DNA of 18,405 nucleotides from CAYUWH01 sp964448615 (GCA_964448615.1 CAYUWH010000027.1:1-18405); one strand, 5' to 3'; numbered from the stretch's first letter, positions 12,010 through 18,362 are shown. Numbers and translations are program-made. The notes: a model not told the origin generated them from the sequence alone.

Positions 12010-12189
12010 TCACGACGCATCCGCGGAGAATGACTGGAGTTGCGCATGCAGGCACTCATAGCGGATGACAATCGGACGACAGCACACCTGGCAATCCTCG
12101 ATGTAGCTTTGTCCGCCTTCGGAAAGGTCGAGCACCATCGAAATCGGCTCGTTGCAAAAGGGGCAGGCGAAAAAATGCTCGAGTTCCAC
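12010..12189 (-). CDS. CPXCG-type cysteine-rich zinc-ribbon protein (59 residues)
   Basis: The product matches the small CPXCG cysteine-rich family: EHFFACPFCNEPISM (C9 and C12), then YIEDCQVCCRPI (C33, C36 and C37), with C46 further on. The CPxC and DCxxCC pairs probably bind one zinc; the molecular role of the family is unknown. The start is the GTG at 12189, which puts the family N-terminus MELEHFF first; a TACAAT box ends 6 nt upstream, just after the stop of the DUF6958-like gene, and no SD is present. A longer form from a CTG overlapping that gene would add several residues but is less likely. It ends with a short tail beyond the zinc module. Confidence 0.85.
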   Translation of the reverse strand: MELEHFFACPFCNEPISMVLDLSEGGQSYIEDCQVCCRPIVIRYECLHAQLQSFSADAS

Positions 12190-12202
12190 ACATTGATTGT
12201 AA

Positions 12203-12502
12203 TCAAATCGGCAACTCAGGCCACAGCTGATAGCGATCTTTTTTTCCTTCTTTCAAGCGTTGAATAATTTTCCGCGCTTCCAAATCCAGCTTCACGGTTT
12301 CGCCGTACCAGCGCACATCGCCCGGGAACGGCGTTTTGCTCAAGCGTTGCTCGATGCCTCGCATCAGTTCTTCATGAGTGAGGGGGCTTTTCAGAGCGAG
12401 TGTTTCCGTCAGTGCGATGCGGATAATGTCGTATTTTTCCTGACTGATTTCGCGCCCGGATCGCCCCTTCTGCGGATGTTTGGTGAAGATAGTCTTAACC
12501 AT
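12203..12502 (-). CDS. DUF6958-like protein (99 residues)
   Basis: The sequence has the layout of DUF6958-type proteins: an N-terminal basic segment (VKTIFTKHPQKGRSG), a helix SQEKYDIIRIALTETL, a helix LTHEELMRGIEQRL, then DVRWYGETVKLDLEARKIIQRL, where the WYxxTVKLDLEA stretch is the most diagnostic part. The fold looks like a winged helix (two helices, recognition helix KLDLEARKIIQRL, then RYQLWP), so nucleic-acid binding is plausible but unproven. ATG 12502 is chosen over an upstream in-frame start at 12520 because an extended -10 (TGC-TATTCT) ends 6 nt before it. It lies divergent from sua5 with 58 nt between start codons and just upstream of the CPXCG protein. Confidence 0.75.
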   Translation of the reverse strand: MVKTIFTKHPQKGRSGREISQEKYDIIRIALTETLALKSPLTHEELMRGIEQRLSKTPFPGDVRWYGETVKLDLEARKIIQRLKEGKKDRYQLWPELPI

Positions 12503-12508
12503 GCGCTG

Positions 12509-12552
12509 AGAATAGCACAAAACTTTGAGTACAAAAAGTGTTCATGTATGAT
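12509..12552. promoter_or_regulatory. Divergent leaderless promoters: DUF6958-like gene and sua5
   Basis: Minus strand: TGC-TATTCT (12517-12509) ends 6 nt before ATG 12502. Plus strand: TTGAGT (12525-12530), a 16-nt spacer and TATGAT (12547-12552) end 8 nt before GTG 12561. Both promoters fit into 58 nt, so the polymerases would compete. Confidence 0.55.
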
Positions 12553-12560
12553 GCATTTCT

Positions 12561-13571
12561 GTGAAGACGCACCTCTGGACTATCGATCCGGCGCATCCTT
12601 CGTTCGCGCTTCTCCAAGAAGCGGCGGCGTATGTGCGCGAAGGAAAACTTGTCGCGTTTCCCACGGAGACGGTGTACGGGCTCGGTGCGAACGGCTTGGA
12701 CAGTGATGCGGTGGCGAAGATTTATGCCGCGAAAGGCCGGCCGGCCACGAATCCGGTGATTCTTCATGTCGCGACGATGGATCAGGCGAAAGCACTGACA
12801 AACGCATGGACACCCGAGGCGCAGAAACTTGCCGATGCGTTTTGGCCCGGACCTCTCACGATGATTCTCAAAAAATCGGAGATTGTTCCCGCGATCGTGA
12901 CGGCGGGCGGCATGACGGTGGCGGTGCGCATGCCGTTGCATCCGATCGCGCTCGCATTGATCCGCGAAGCGGGTGTGCCGCTTGCGGCGCCGAGCGCGAA
13001 TCTATCCGGTTCCGTATCGCCGACCACTGCGGCGCACGTGCTCAAAACATTGGACGGAAGCATCGATGGCATCATCGATGCGGGCTCTGCCGAGAGGGGA
13101 TTGGAATCCACGGTGCTCGATCTGACGGTGACGCCGCCAATGATCCGCCGTCCCGGACCCGTTTCACGCGCGGAGATCGAAGCCGTCATCGGTCCTGTGC
13201 GGATCGATGCGGATGTTCATGACGAAACACGGACGTTGATATCTCCCGGCCAGATGCAGAGCCACTATGCGCCGCGTGCGATGGTGCACTGCATTCCGGT
13301 GTACCCGGAAGGACAGATGGAGTCATCTGTGCATGCTCTGCGGGAACACGGAGCATCTGTTGCGTGCATGTTGCGCACTCAGCAGCCGATCGACGGCGTG
13401 CCTTCGCGCATGTTGCCGCACGATGCGGCGGGATATGCCGCCGCTCTCTACGATGCGTTACACGCGCTCGATGAAACAGGGGTGCGACATATTCTTGTTG
13501 AAATGCCGCCGGATACCGAGGAATGGGCGGCGGTGTTGGATCGGCTGAAGAGGGCGTCGGCACCTCGTTAA
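12561..13571 (+). CDS. sua5: L-threonylcarbamoyladenylate synthase, Sua5 type
   Basis: Makes threonylcarbamoyl-AMP from threonine, bicarbonate and ATP for the t6A modification of ANN-decoding tRNAs. The N-terminal YrdC domain shows KLVAFPTETVYGLGANGL (29-46), KGRPATNPVILHV (about 60-72), FWPGPLTMIL (about 95-104), and a VPLAAPSANLSGSVSPT loop (about 141-157). The motif SPGQMQSHYAP (about 229-239) joins it to a C-terminal Rossmann-like Sua5 domain, so this is the long Sua5 form (336 residues), not the short TsaC form. GTG 12561 follows TATGAT by 8 nt with no SD. The partners TsaB, TsaD and TsaE are not in the window; the next gene is also a tRNA-quality gene. Confidence 0.95.
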   Translation: MKTHLWTIDPAHPSFALLQEAAAYVREGKLVAFPTETVYGLGANGLDSDAVAKIYAAKGRPATNPVILHVATMDQAKALTNAWTPEAQKLADAFWPGPLTMILKKSEIVPAIVTAGGMTVAVRMPLHPIALALIREAGVPLAAPSANLSGSVSPTTAAHVLKTLDGSIDGIIDAGSAERGLESTVLDLTVTPPMIRRPGPVSRAEIEAVIGPVRIDADVHDETRTLISPGQMQSHYAPRAMVHCIPVYPEGQMESSVHALREHGASVACMLRTQQPIDGVPSRMLPHDAAGYAAALYDALHALDETGVRHILVEMPPDTEEWAAVLDRLKRASAPR

Positions 13572-13594
13572 CGTGGAACCGGAATGGCGACGTC

Positions 13595-13691
13595 GGCGCA
13601 AAATTTGGATGTAGAGACGTGCAATTTGCACGTCTCTACATCATCACGATTGCCCATTGCAGGGATGATGTGAACGGCCAAATTTTGCACC
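13595..13691. repeat. Nested and competing palindromes downstream of sua5
   Basis: A perfect palindrome with 17-nt arms (13608-13624 and 13626-13642; core GTAGAGACGTGCAA) overlaps a second stem, ACATCATC (13638-13645) with GATGATGT (13664-13671), so both cannot form together. Both are framed by outer arms GGCGCAAAATTTGG (13595-13608) and CCAAATTTTGCACC (13678-13691), 13 of 14 matching. GTAGAGACG palindromes are a known type of dispersed intergenic repeat, notably in cyanobacteria. No T-run is present. Confidence 0.8.
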
Positions 13692-13697
13692 CACAAC

Positions 13698-13717
13698 AAT
13701 GGTTTACGAAAACCATT
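13698..13717. promoter_or_regulatory. Inverted repeat in promoter of YbaK-like gene
   Basis: AATGGTTT-ACGA-AAACCATT, perfect 8-bp arms, centred about 41 nt upstream of the expected transcription start (near 13749) and over the -35 region. Candidate operator or small hairpin. Confidence 0.45.
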
Positions 13718-13733
13718 CGTCCGCCATCGTTAT

Positions 13734-13742
13734 TGGTATAAT
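13734..13742 (+). promoter_or_regulatory. Extended -10 (TGG-TATAAT), leaderless spacing
   Basis: TGN plus consensus TATAAT ends 6 nt before ATG 13749. The same nine bases recur at 14273-14281 upstream of the next gene. Confidence 0.7.
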
Positions 13743-13748
13743 CCAAAT

Positions 13749-14237
13749 ATGGAACCCATTTTTTCCTTATTAGAAACCCATCAAATTCCGTATAAAAAAT
13801 TTGAACATGAGGCCGTATTTACGTGCGAGGAATCGGAACGATTGCCGCCCATGCCTGGATGTCCGACCAAGAATTTATTTCTGCGAGACCGAAAAGGTGA
13901 TCGGCATTTCCTCGTGGTGATCGGTCATGAAAAAAGCGCGGATCTGAAAGCGCTTTCAGGTTTGATCGGTGCGGATAAACTCAGTTTTGCATCCGAGGAA
14001 CGCCTCAAAGAATTTCTGGGTGTGGAACCCGGATCGGTGACGATGCTGGGTCTGATGTGTGACACGGAACACCGGGTGGAAGTGGTGATTGATGCAGCCG
14101 TTTGGGCTGCTGATGAAGTACAGTCCCATCCGCTGCGAAACACGGGAACCGTGGTGCTTTCCCATGAGGGTGTGGAGCAATTTTTGGCTATAACAGGGCA
14201 TAAACCGCTTATATTGGACATTCCGGCAAGGGCGTAA
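13749..14237 (+). CDS. YbaK/ProX-type aminoacyl-tRNA editing deacylase
   Basis: A 162-residue stand-alone editing domain of the YbaK/EbsC/ProX superfamily, which hydrolyses mischarged tRNAs, typically Ala- or Cys-tRNA(Pro). Family features in order: a first helix with HEAVFTCEES, KNLFLRDRKGDRHFLVV (about 41-57), a conserved lysine in the HEKSADLKAL stretch, LSFASEERLKEFLGVEPGSV (about 79-98), MLGLMCDTEHRVEVVID, HPLRNTGTV and a C-terminal GHKPLILDI. This set is closest to the ProX/PrdX subgroup rather than YbaK proper. ATG 13749 follows TGG-TATAAT by 6 nt and there is no SD. It lies behind sua5, itself a tRNA-modification gene, but with its own promoter. Confidence 0.9.
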   Translation: MEPIFSLLETHQIPYKKFEHEAVFTCEESERLPPMPGCPTKNLFLRDRKGDRHFLVVIGHEKSADLKALSGLIGADKLSFASEERLKEFLGVEPGSVTMLGLMCDTEHRVEVVIDAAVWAADEVQSHPLRNTGTVVLSHEGVEQFLAITGHKPLILDIPARA

Positions 14238-14243
14238 TTTCGG

Positions 14244-14281
14244 CACATTAATGTGTATATTGCTCACATTTGTGGTATAAT
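14244..14281 (+). promoter_or_regulatory. Twin palindromes and extended -10 of the large unknown gene
   Basis: CACATTAATGTG (14244-14255, perfect) and CACATTTGTG (14265-14274, CACA-TT-TGTG) have centres exactly 20 bp apart, two helical turns. They are followed at once by TGG-TATAAT (14273-14281). They cover the -35 and spacer region, the usual place for repressor sites. Confidence 0.6.
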
Positions 14282-14287
14282 ACTATT

Positions 14288-16687
14288 ATAAGCGCAGAGA
14301 ACCGACTCCCAGAGGCTGGCGGCGATTCGGATGGCCATTCCGAGGTGTTTTCCGAGCTTGACGGTCTTCTCATTCGAAGGGCGTTTCGCGATCACATCGA
14401 TCAATTGCTGACCACGGGGATGCATGCGCACATCAACAAGGACACGGTGTGGCAAGAGCTGCGCAACATGGCGCATCTTTCCGAAAAAGATGTCGTGCCA
14501 CATTCATTGCTCGCGGGTTGGTTTTTGGAAGAGCTCGCAATCTCTATCGTGGATCGCACCATGTTTTCACAAGCGCTGGCGATACCGATTCGAAAACACT
14601 TGGAGTCTCCCTTGTTCCAAGAAGTGTTGGGCGTGCTGATAGAGTCACTGGAGGCGCGGCACATTTTATTTGTGGGTTCGCATCTGCAACAAGTGTTTTT
14701 TGCACGTGACAGACTCAGCATCCTGTGTCGGAGGCGCACCATGGAGGCGCTGCGCGATCTGAAGGAGGAAGATATTCCGGAATTGATCAACAGTCTTTCC
14801 GATCGGTCGCCCGAGGAAATTTTGCATATTCTCCACTACATCGAACAACTGCCATTGCCGCTTCAGGAGTCAGATACACGCGAAGCGGCACGGCACGGCG
14901 TGCTGTCTCCTCAGGCGATTCGTACCATACGCACCGTATTGGAGCAGCTACTCGAGAAGCACAGCAGCATGCTGATTCAATCTCAGAGTTTGCAGATTCT
15001 TGCCCGCTTGGAATTGATATTGGAAGCACGAGGTATGTTTGAAGATACATACGGATCCGGCGACGCGCCGGTTCGGGCGCCTGAGAAATCGACTGAGCCG
15101 CAGGCTGCTTTTTTTGATCCAAACTATAAGAATCCCTCTAAAATTTTTATCGATAATCGACAAGGAATCAGGCTTCTTGAAATCATCGACGACACGCAAT
15201 TTCCGTACGGCGTTAATCGCGATTTGCATTTGTTGATGGAGCATTTGCCGGTCATCGTGGCATGGGCAACGCGCATGTTCGAGGTTGATCTCCAAATGCT
15301 GCCGTTTGGTTCCAAACTGCAATTATTGAAATTTTTGGTGACGGGTGACACGGAGGTGTGTACGCGCCTGCAGGCAATTTTGAAAGGGAAATCCGATGAG
15401 GCAAAACGGGATTTTCTTATTTCCTTTTTTGCCTGCTCTGAAGATCAAAAAATGGGAACTGTCCTGCTTGCCCTTGCGGAAAAGAAAGAAGCAGATGTCG
15501 TGTTTGCCTCGTATGCGCGTCTCATCGGTTCGGCCAATGACGTGATTGAAGAAATGCTGGAATTGCAAAAGCAGGCTGATTCGCCGCAGAAACATACGCG
15601 CATCGAATTTTTCAGAACGATGCTTTCGCAAGCAAACGCGATGTTGCGTTCCCTATCCCAGAAGCTCGCATCCGGCGTGTCGGCCGTGATGAAAGGCGGC
15701 ATGGTGCAACTGGTGCCGGATCAGGCGCAGGAATGGTGTACGCGTGCCGCGAAAAGTCTGCATAACGAAAACACCCGTCTCCAAGCGATGCGCACGTACG
15801 TGAAAGCGTTGCCGCGTTCCGAATCGGCAGAATTGAATCTGTATGCATTCGCGCATGCACACGTCGTTCCGGCGCAACCGGTCAAGGACGTGATGGCGCA
15901 GCCGATCGGGTATCAGATTCGCGGCATCGTGGCGAAACAATTCAAGGGAAGTGAGGCGGACTTCGAAGCTTTTTGCGCCCACCCGCGTTCGTATCTTTGC
16001 TACGCGTTGTATGATGGAGAGTTGCTCGGGTCGTTTGGTGTGACGCAGCTCGACAACGGCGCGATGTATATCGATTGGTTCACGACGAATCCCGAATCGA
16101 CAGTAGCAGGATTAGCCGAAGCGGTGATGCTGACGGGGATCCGGAATTTTACGCACGGGTACTGCGCCTTGGTGGCTCCGCATGTCGCGGCATCGTCGAT
16201 GTTCATCGAGCGCATGGGCGGCATTGCGTATGGCTCGGCGATGGAAGGGCAGAAGACCTATTTGCAAGCGCGCGCCCTGCCCGAAGAAAAAAAGAGCTAC
16301 CTCGCGAAAGAATTTACGGAAGAAGAATTGCAGCAAGTCCGTGAGGCATGCGATGCGCAACCGCTTACCCTAGTATCGTTCACATGCCGCGATCGGAATT
16401 TCTACGTTGCGCGAGTGGAACTTTCGGCAAAGACGTACACGGAAGATGTGAATGCCCGCACTCCCGACGGTCATGTGTATCGGTTCTTGGAAGAATTGAA
16501 CGGGTCCGGCGAAAGATGGGTGCTGAGCAGATATATTCCCAGTAAAAACATCACGCGCGATCGGCAGGTGTATTATTGCGTGTTCGAGAATAACGCGATG
16601 GATGTTCATGGAGAACAACGTCTCGCGGAAGAAATTCAGCACATGAACGAGGAATTCGAGGAGCTGAAGGCGCCGAGTGCGCAGTAA
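14288..16687 (+). CDS. Large unknown protein with C-terminal GNAT-like domain; possible ATA start
   Basis: About 799 residues, unrecognised over most of its length. The first 530 residues are almost all helical (for example HLLMEHLPVIVAWATRMF), suggesting a helical-repeat or scaffold region, with a Pro/Glu-rich break near 255-275. Residues about 541-655 fit the GNAT acetyltransferase pattern: YLCYALYDGELLGSFGV, MYIDWFTTNP, the helix GLAEAVMLTGIR, and SSMFIERMGGIAYGSA; the Q/RxxGxG/A acetyl-CoA loop is degenerate (PESTVAGLAEA), so activity is doubtful. A charged helix ends the protein. There is no ATG at the 5' end: the frame runs from TTG 14270, but TATAAT (14276-14281) lies inside it. By the window's 6-nt rule the start is ATA 14288 (then SAENRLPEAGG); GTG 14345 is the alternative. 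Its stop abuts that of the convergent regulator. Confidence 0.75.
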   Translation: MSAENRLPEAGGDSDGHSEVFSELDGLLIRRAFRDHIDQLLTTGMHAHINKDTVWQELRNMAHLSEKDVVPHSLLAGWFLEELAISIVDRTMFSQALAIPIRKHLESPLFQEVLGVLIESLEARHILFVGSHLQQVFFARDRLSILCRRRTMEALRDLKEEDIPELINSLSDRSPEEILHILHYIEQLPLPLQESDTREAARHGVLSPQAIRTIRTVLEQLLEKHSSMLIQSQSLQILARLELILEARGMFEDTYGSGDAPVRAPEKSTEPQAAFFDPNYKNPSKIFIDNRQGIRLLEIIDDTQFPYGVNRDLHLLMEHLPVIVAWATRMFEVDLQMLPFGSKLQLLKFLVTGDTEVCTRLQAILKGKSDEAKRDFLISFFACSEDQKMGTVLLALAEKKEADVVFASYARLIGSANDVIEEMLELQKQADSPQKHTRIEFFRTMLSQANAMLRSLSQKLASGVSAVMKGGMVQLVPDQAQEWCTRAAKSLHNENTRLQAMRTYVKALPRSESAELNLYAFAHAHVVPAQPVKDVMAQPIGYQIRGIVAKQFKGSEADFEAFCAHPRSYLCYALYDGELLGSFGVTQLDNGAMYIDWFTTNPESTVAGLAEAVMLTGIRNFTHGYCALVAPHVAASSMFIERMGGIAYGSAMEGQKTYLQARALPEEKKSYLAKEFTEEELQQVREACDAQPLTLVSFTCRDRNFYVARVELSAKTYTEDVNARTPDGHVYRFLEELNGSGERWVLSRYIPSKNITRDRQVYYCVFENNAMDVHGEQRLAEEIQHMNEEFEELKAPSAQ

Positions 16688-17479
16688 TCACTTCTTTTTT
16701 CCTTCGAGAGAATTCCACAGCGACCAGAATGCATGACGATGCATTTGCGTGATCGCTTTGTTCTCCACGATGTAGGCGAAGATTTGGCGCTGTTCGACCG
16801 TGACGCCGAAGAGAGAGTCGTTGAAGATAATGATTTCCACCGGACACATGCGTTCGATGGGATCGATCAGCCGCGTCATGCGCTGCGGCGGATTGTCATC
16901 TTTTTGTATTTCTTCCGCCATCTTGGAGCGCGGGCAAATCGTAAGGCTCGTGATGCCCTTGTCATCGAATGCTTGTGAGATGCGCCAGAATTCTTTGTAC
17001 AAACCGAAGACATCCTGTTCTTTTTCCAGAGGATGGAGATAGCTGAGGATCGTGCCTTTTTCATGCACGGCTTTCAACACGGTTTCGTATGCTTCCACCA
17101 CGCCGTCGCCTCCTTCGTAGAAGCGAATTTTCGGGAGGACCGCGTGCGGATTCATCATGTTTTTGAGTTCCGTGATGATGCGATGCACTTGCTCTTCCTT
17201 CTTGGTGAGATCTTGTTGCTGTTTCTCCAAAAGATGAACCAATTTTTCCGGCGGTTCAGCGCTGTAGAGATAAGCGTTTCCTTTTTGGGTCATGCGGATG
17301 ATGCCGGTCTTTGCGAGTTGCTGACAGGTGTATTGTGCGGTCGAACGCTGGATGTTTGTTCGTTCGCCAAGCGTGGAGGCGGGCGCGGTGCCAACTTGCA
17401 GCAGGCACAGATAAATATCGATTTCCTTTTCAGAGAGCCCCAGGCTTGCAAGCGTCAGGCGGATCGTTTGATCGGACAT
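16688..17479 (-). CDS. TrmB-family winged-helix transcriptional regulator
   Basis: A 263-residue regulator with the TrmB layout. An N-terminal winged helix (about 6-70: LASLGLSEKEIDIYLCLL, GERTNIQRSTAQYTCQQL, then TQKGNAYLYSAEPPEKL) is followed by a coiled-coil linker rich in Gln, Glu and Lys (about 72-105) and a C-terminal effector-type domain beginning IRFYEGGDGVVEAYETVL. The family is best known in archaea for sugar-responsive control, and many bacterial relatives have unknown ligands. ATG 17479 is chosen over an in-frame start at 17506 because TGC-TACTAT ends 6 nt before it, with no SD. It ends tail to tail with the large unknown gene, the two stop codons touching, and is divergent from hypothetical gene 17734-18204. 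It may control that gene or itself. Confidence 0.88.
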   Translation of the reverse strand: MSDQTIRLTLASLGLSEKEIDIYLCLLQVGTAPASTLGERTNIQRSTAQYTCQQLAKTGIIRMTQKGNAYLYSAEPPEKLVHLLEKQQQDLTKKEEQVHRIITELKNMMNPHAVLPKIRFYEGGDGVVEAYETVLKAVHEKGTILSYLHPLEKEQDVFGLYKEFWRISQAFDDKGITSLTICPRSKMAEEIQKDDNPPQRMTRLIDPIERMCPVEIIIFNDSLFGVTVEQRQIFAYIVENKAITQMHRHAFWSLWNSLEGKKK

Positions 17480-17485
17480 AGGTGT

Positions 17486-17494
17486 ATAGTAGCA
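17486..17494 (-). promoter_or_regulatory. Extended -10 (TGC-TACTAT) of TrmB-type gene, leaderless spacing
   Basis: On the minus strand TGN plus TACTAT ends 6 nt before ATG 17479, with no SD. A T-rich stretch lies just upstream. Confidence 0.6.
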
Positions 17495-17536
17495 GATTTT
17501 TTTCATAATGACAATATGCCGTTGGCACCAAATACC

Positions 17537-17571
17537 GATCTGAGTCAGAAAACTGTCCGGGAATTCAGATC
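17537..17571. promoter_or_regulatory. Inverted repeat in divergent regulator region
   Basis: GATCTGA (17537-17543) and TCAGATC (17565-17571) are perfect 7-bp arms separated by 21 nt, between the TrmB-type gene and the promoter at 17574. Candidate binding site for the adjacent regulator; a chance match is possible at this length. Confidence 0.3.
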
Positions 17572-17573
17572 CT

Positions 17574-17602
17574 TTGACTCTTTATTTGATTAATTGTAAT
17601 AG
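17574..17602 (+). promoter_or_regulatory. Promoter of hypothetical gene 17734-18204
   Basis: TTGACT (17574-17579) is followed by TGTAAT (17595-17600, spacer 15) or TAATAG (17597-17602, spacer 17). Transcription would start near 17607 and leave a leader of about 125 nt with small hairpins (CCCGT/ACGGG near 17667-17681, GTGCA/TGCAC around 17692-17717) and a strong SD. Confidence 0.45.
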
Positions 17603-17733
17603 ACACTTTCAATCGGATACGGCATACTGCGCAAAGTTCTGTTCGCTCGTTCACAGATTCGAACCCGTCCCGACGGGGCTACTGCAAAACATGTGCATAG
17701 TTCGGGAGCTTGTGCACAAAAAAGGAGGGTTCA

Positions 17734-18204
17734 ATGCCGGGGGCGCAAATGCAGGAAATGCGCTTCTCGGGGGCAAACGGAAAAGATTGTGGCGTCTGTC
17801 TGTATGAAGATGTCACTGAGCCAGCCGCGCAGGACACGATGACCTGCCGACTCGCGACAAGCCCCCGCGAAGCAGGGCTCGCCGATCACCAGATGATCAG
17901 TGTCTGGTGTGAAAGCACAGAGCCCATGTCCTTTGAGAAGGTCGAGCTCCTTCTCTTTCAAATTATCACCCTGTTTAAAAACGCAGGGTGGACAGCAACT
18001 GAAAAAGAGCCTGCGCTCACCAGGCTGGAAAGGAATCCGCCCATTCCATTTCGAAAGAATGTGGACGGTTACAACGCCGTCCACAAATTTAGCCTCGAAT
18101 TCGAGAGGAAGGGCACGAAGCCCAGCTTCTCGACGGAAGAACTTCTGGCCCTGACGAGGCTTGCGCTGGAGGTCCAGCACTTGCTCAATGGGTCCCGATT
18201 GTAA
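17734..18204 (+). CDS. Hypothetical protein with strong Shine-Dalgarno (156 residues)
   Basis: Unrecognised soluble protein. It has a CGVC pair at C19/C22 near the N-terminus and two more Cys (about C38 and C59), a central helix FEKVELLLFQIITLFKNAGW, and a C-terminal helix STEELLALTRLALEVQHLL. No membrane segment. ATG 17734 is fixed by AAGGAGGG (17722-17729), 4 nt upstream; the frame is open slightly further to 17710. The long leader, TTGACT promoter and SD set it apart from most neighbours and match the layout of hypothetical gene 9621-9995. A good terminator follows 30 nt after the stop. It is divergent from the TrmB-type regulator and may be its target. Confidence 0.7.
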   Translation: MPGAQMQEMRFSGANGKDCGVCLYEDVTEPAAQDTMTCRLATSPREAGLADHQMISVWCESTEPMSFEKVELLLFQIITLFKNAGWTATEKEPALTRLERNPPIPFRKNVDGYNAVHKFSLEFERKGTKPSFSTEELLALTRLALEVQHLLNGSRL

Positions 18205-18234
18205 TCGTTGTCACCGACGGTGGCAGCACTAGTG

Positions 18235-18265
18235 GCCTTCTCCTTAGGGGGGAAGGCTGTTTTTC
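18235..18265 (+). terminator. Intrinsic terminator of gene 17734-18204
   Basis: Stem GCCTTCTCC with GGGGAAGGC (one G-U pair), a 5-nt loop, followed by TGTTTTTC. Confidence 0.8.
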
Positions 18266-18312
18266 GATGTGTGTGATTTTGTCCTCATCTGGCCCTTAAC
18301 CCCTATCCCCAA

Positions 18313-18362
18313 CCCCTTTCCCCCACCCTTCGGCTTGCTCAGGACAAGCCGGGAGAAAGGGG
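18313..18362. repeat. Large two-level hairpin repeat at right end
   Basis: Outer arms CCCCTTTCCCCC and GGGAGAAAGGGG pair almost fully; the inner stem CGGCTTG (18331-18337) with CAAGCCG (18345-18351) is perfect around CTCAGGA. The segment ACCCTTCGGCTTGCTCAGGACA matches the loop of the terminator at 7802-7857 closely. The preceding CCCCTATCCCCAACCCC and the final CGTCCCCTCTCCCT at the window edge look like further parts of the same repeat class. No gene is seen in 18205-18405. Confidence 0.65.

Noticed and set aside
17640..17690. tRNA-like segment (GATTCGAACCC; reverse strand GGGTTCGAATC)
   Set aside because: The T-loop-like bases are not flanked by a pairing T-stem, anticodon arm or acceptor stem on either strand. 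I treat it as part of the structured leader of 17734-18204.
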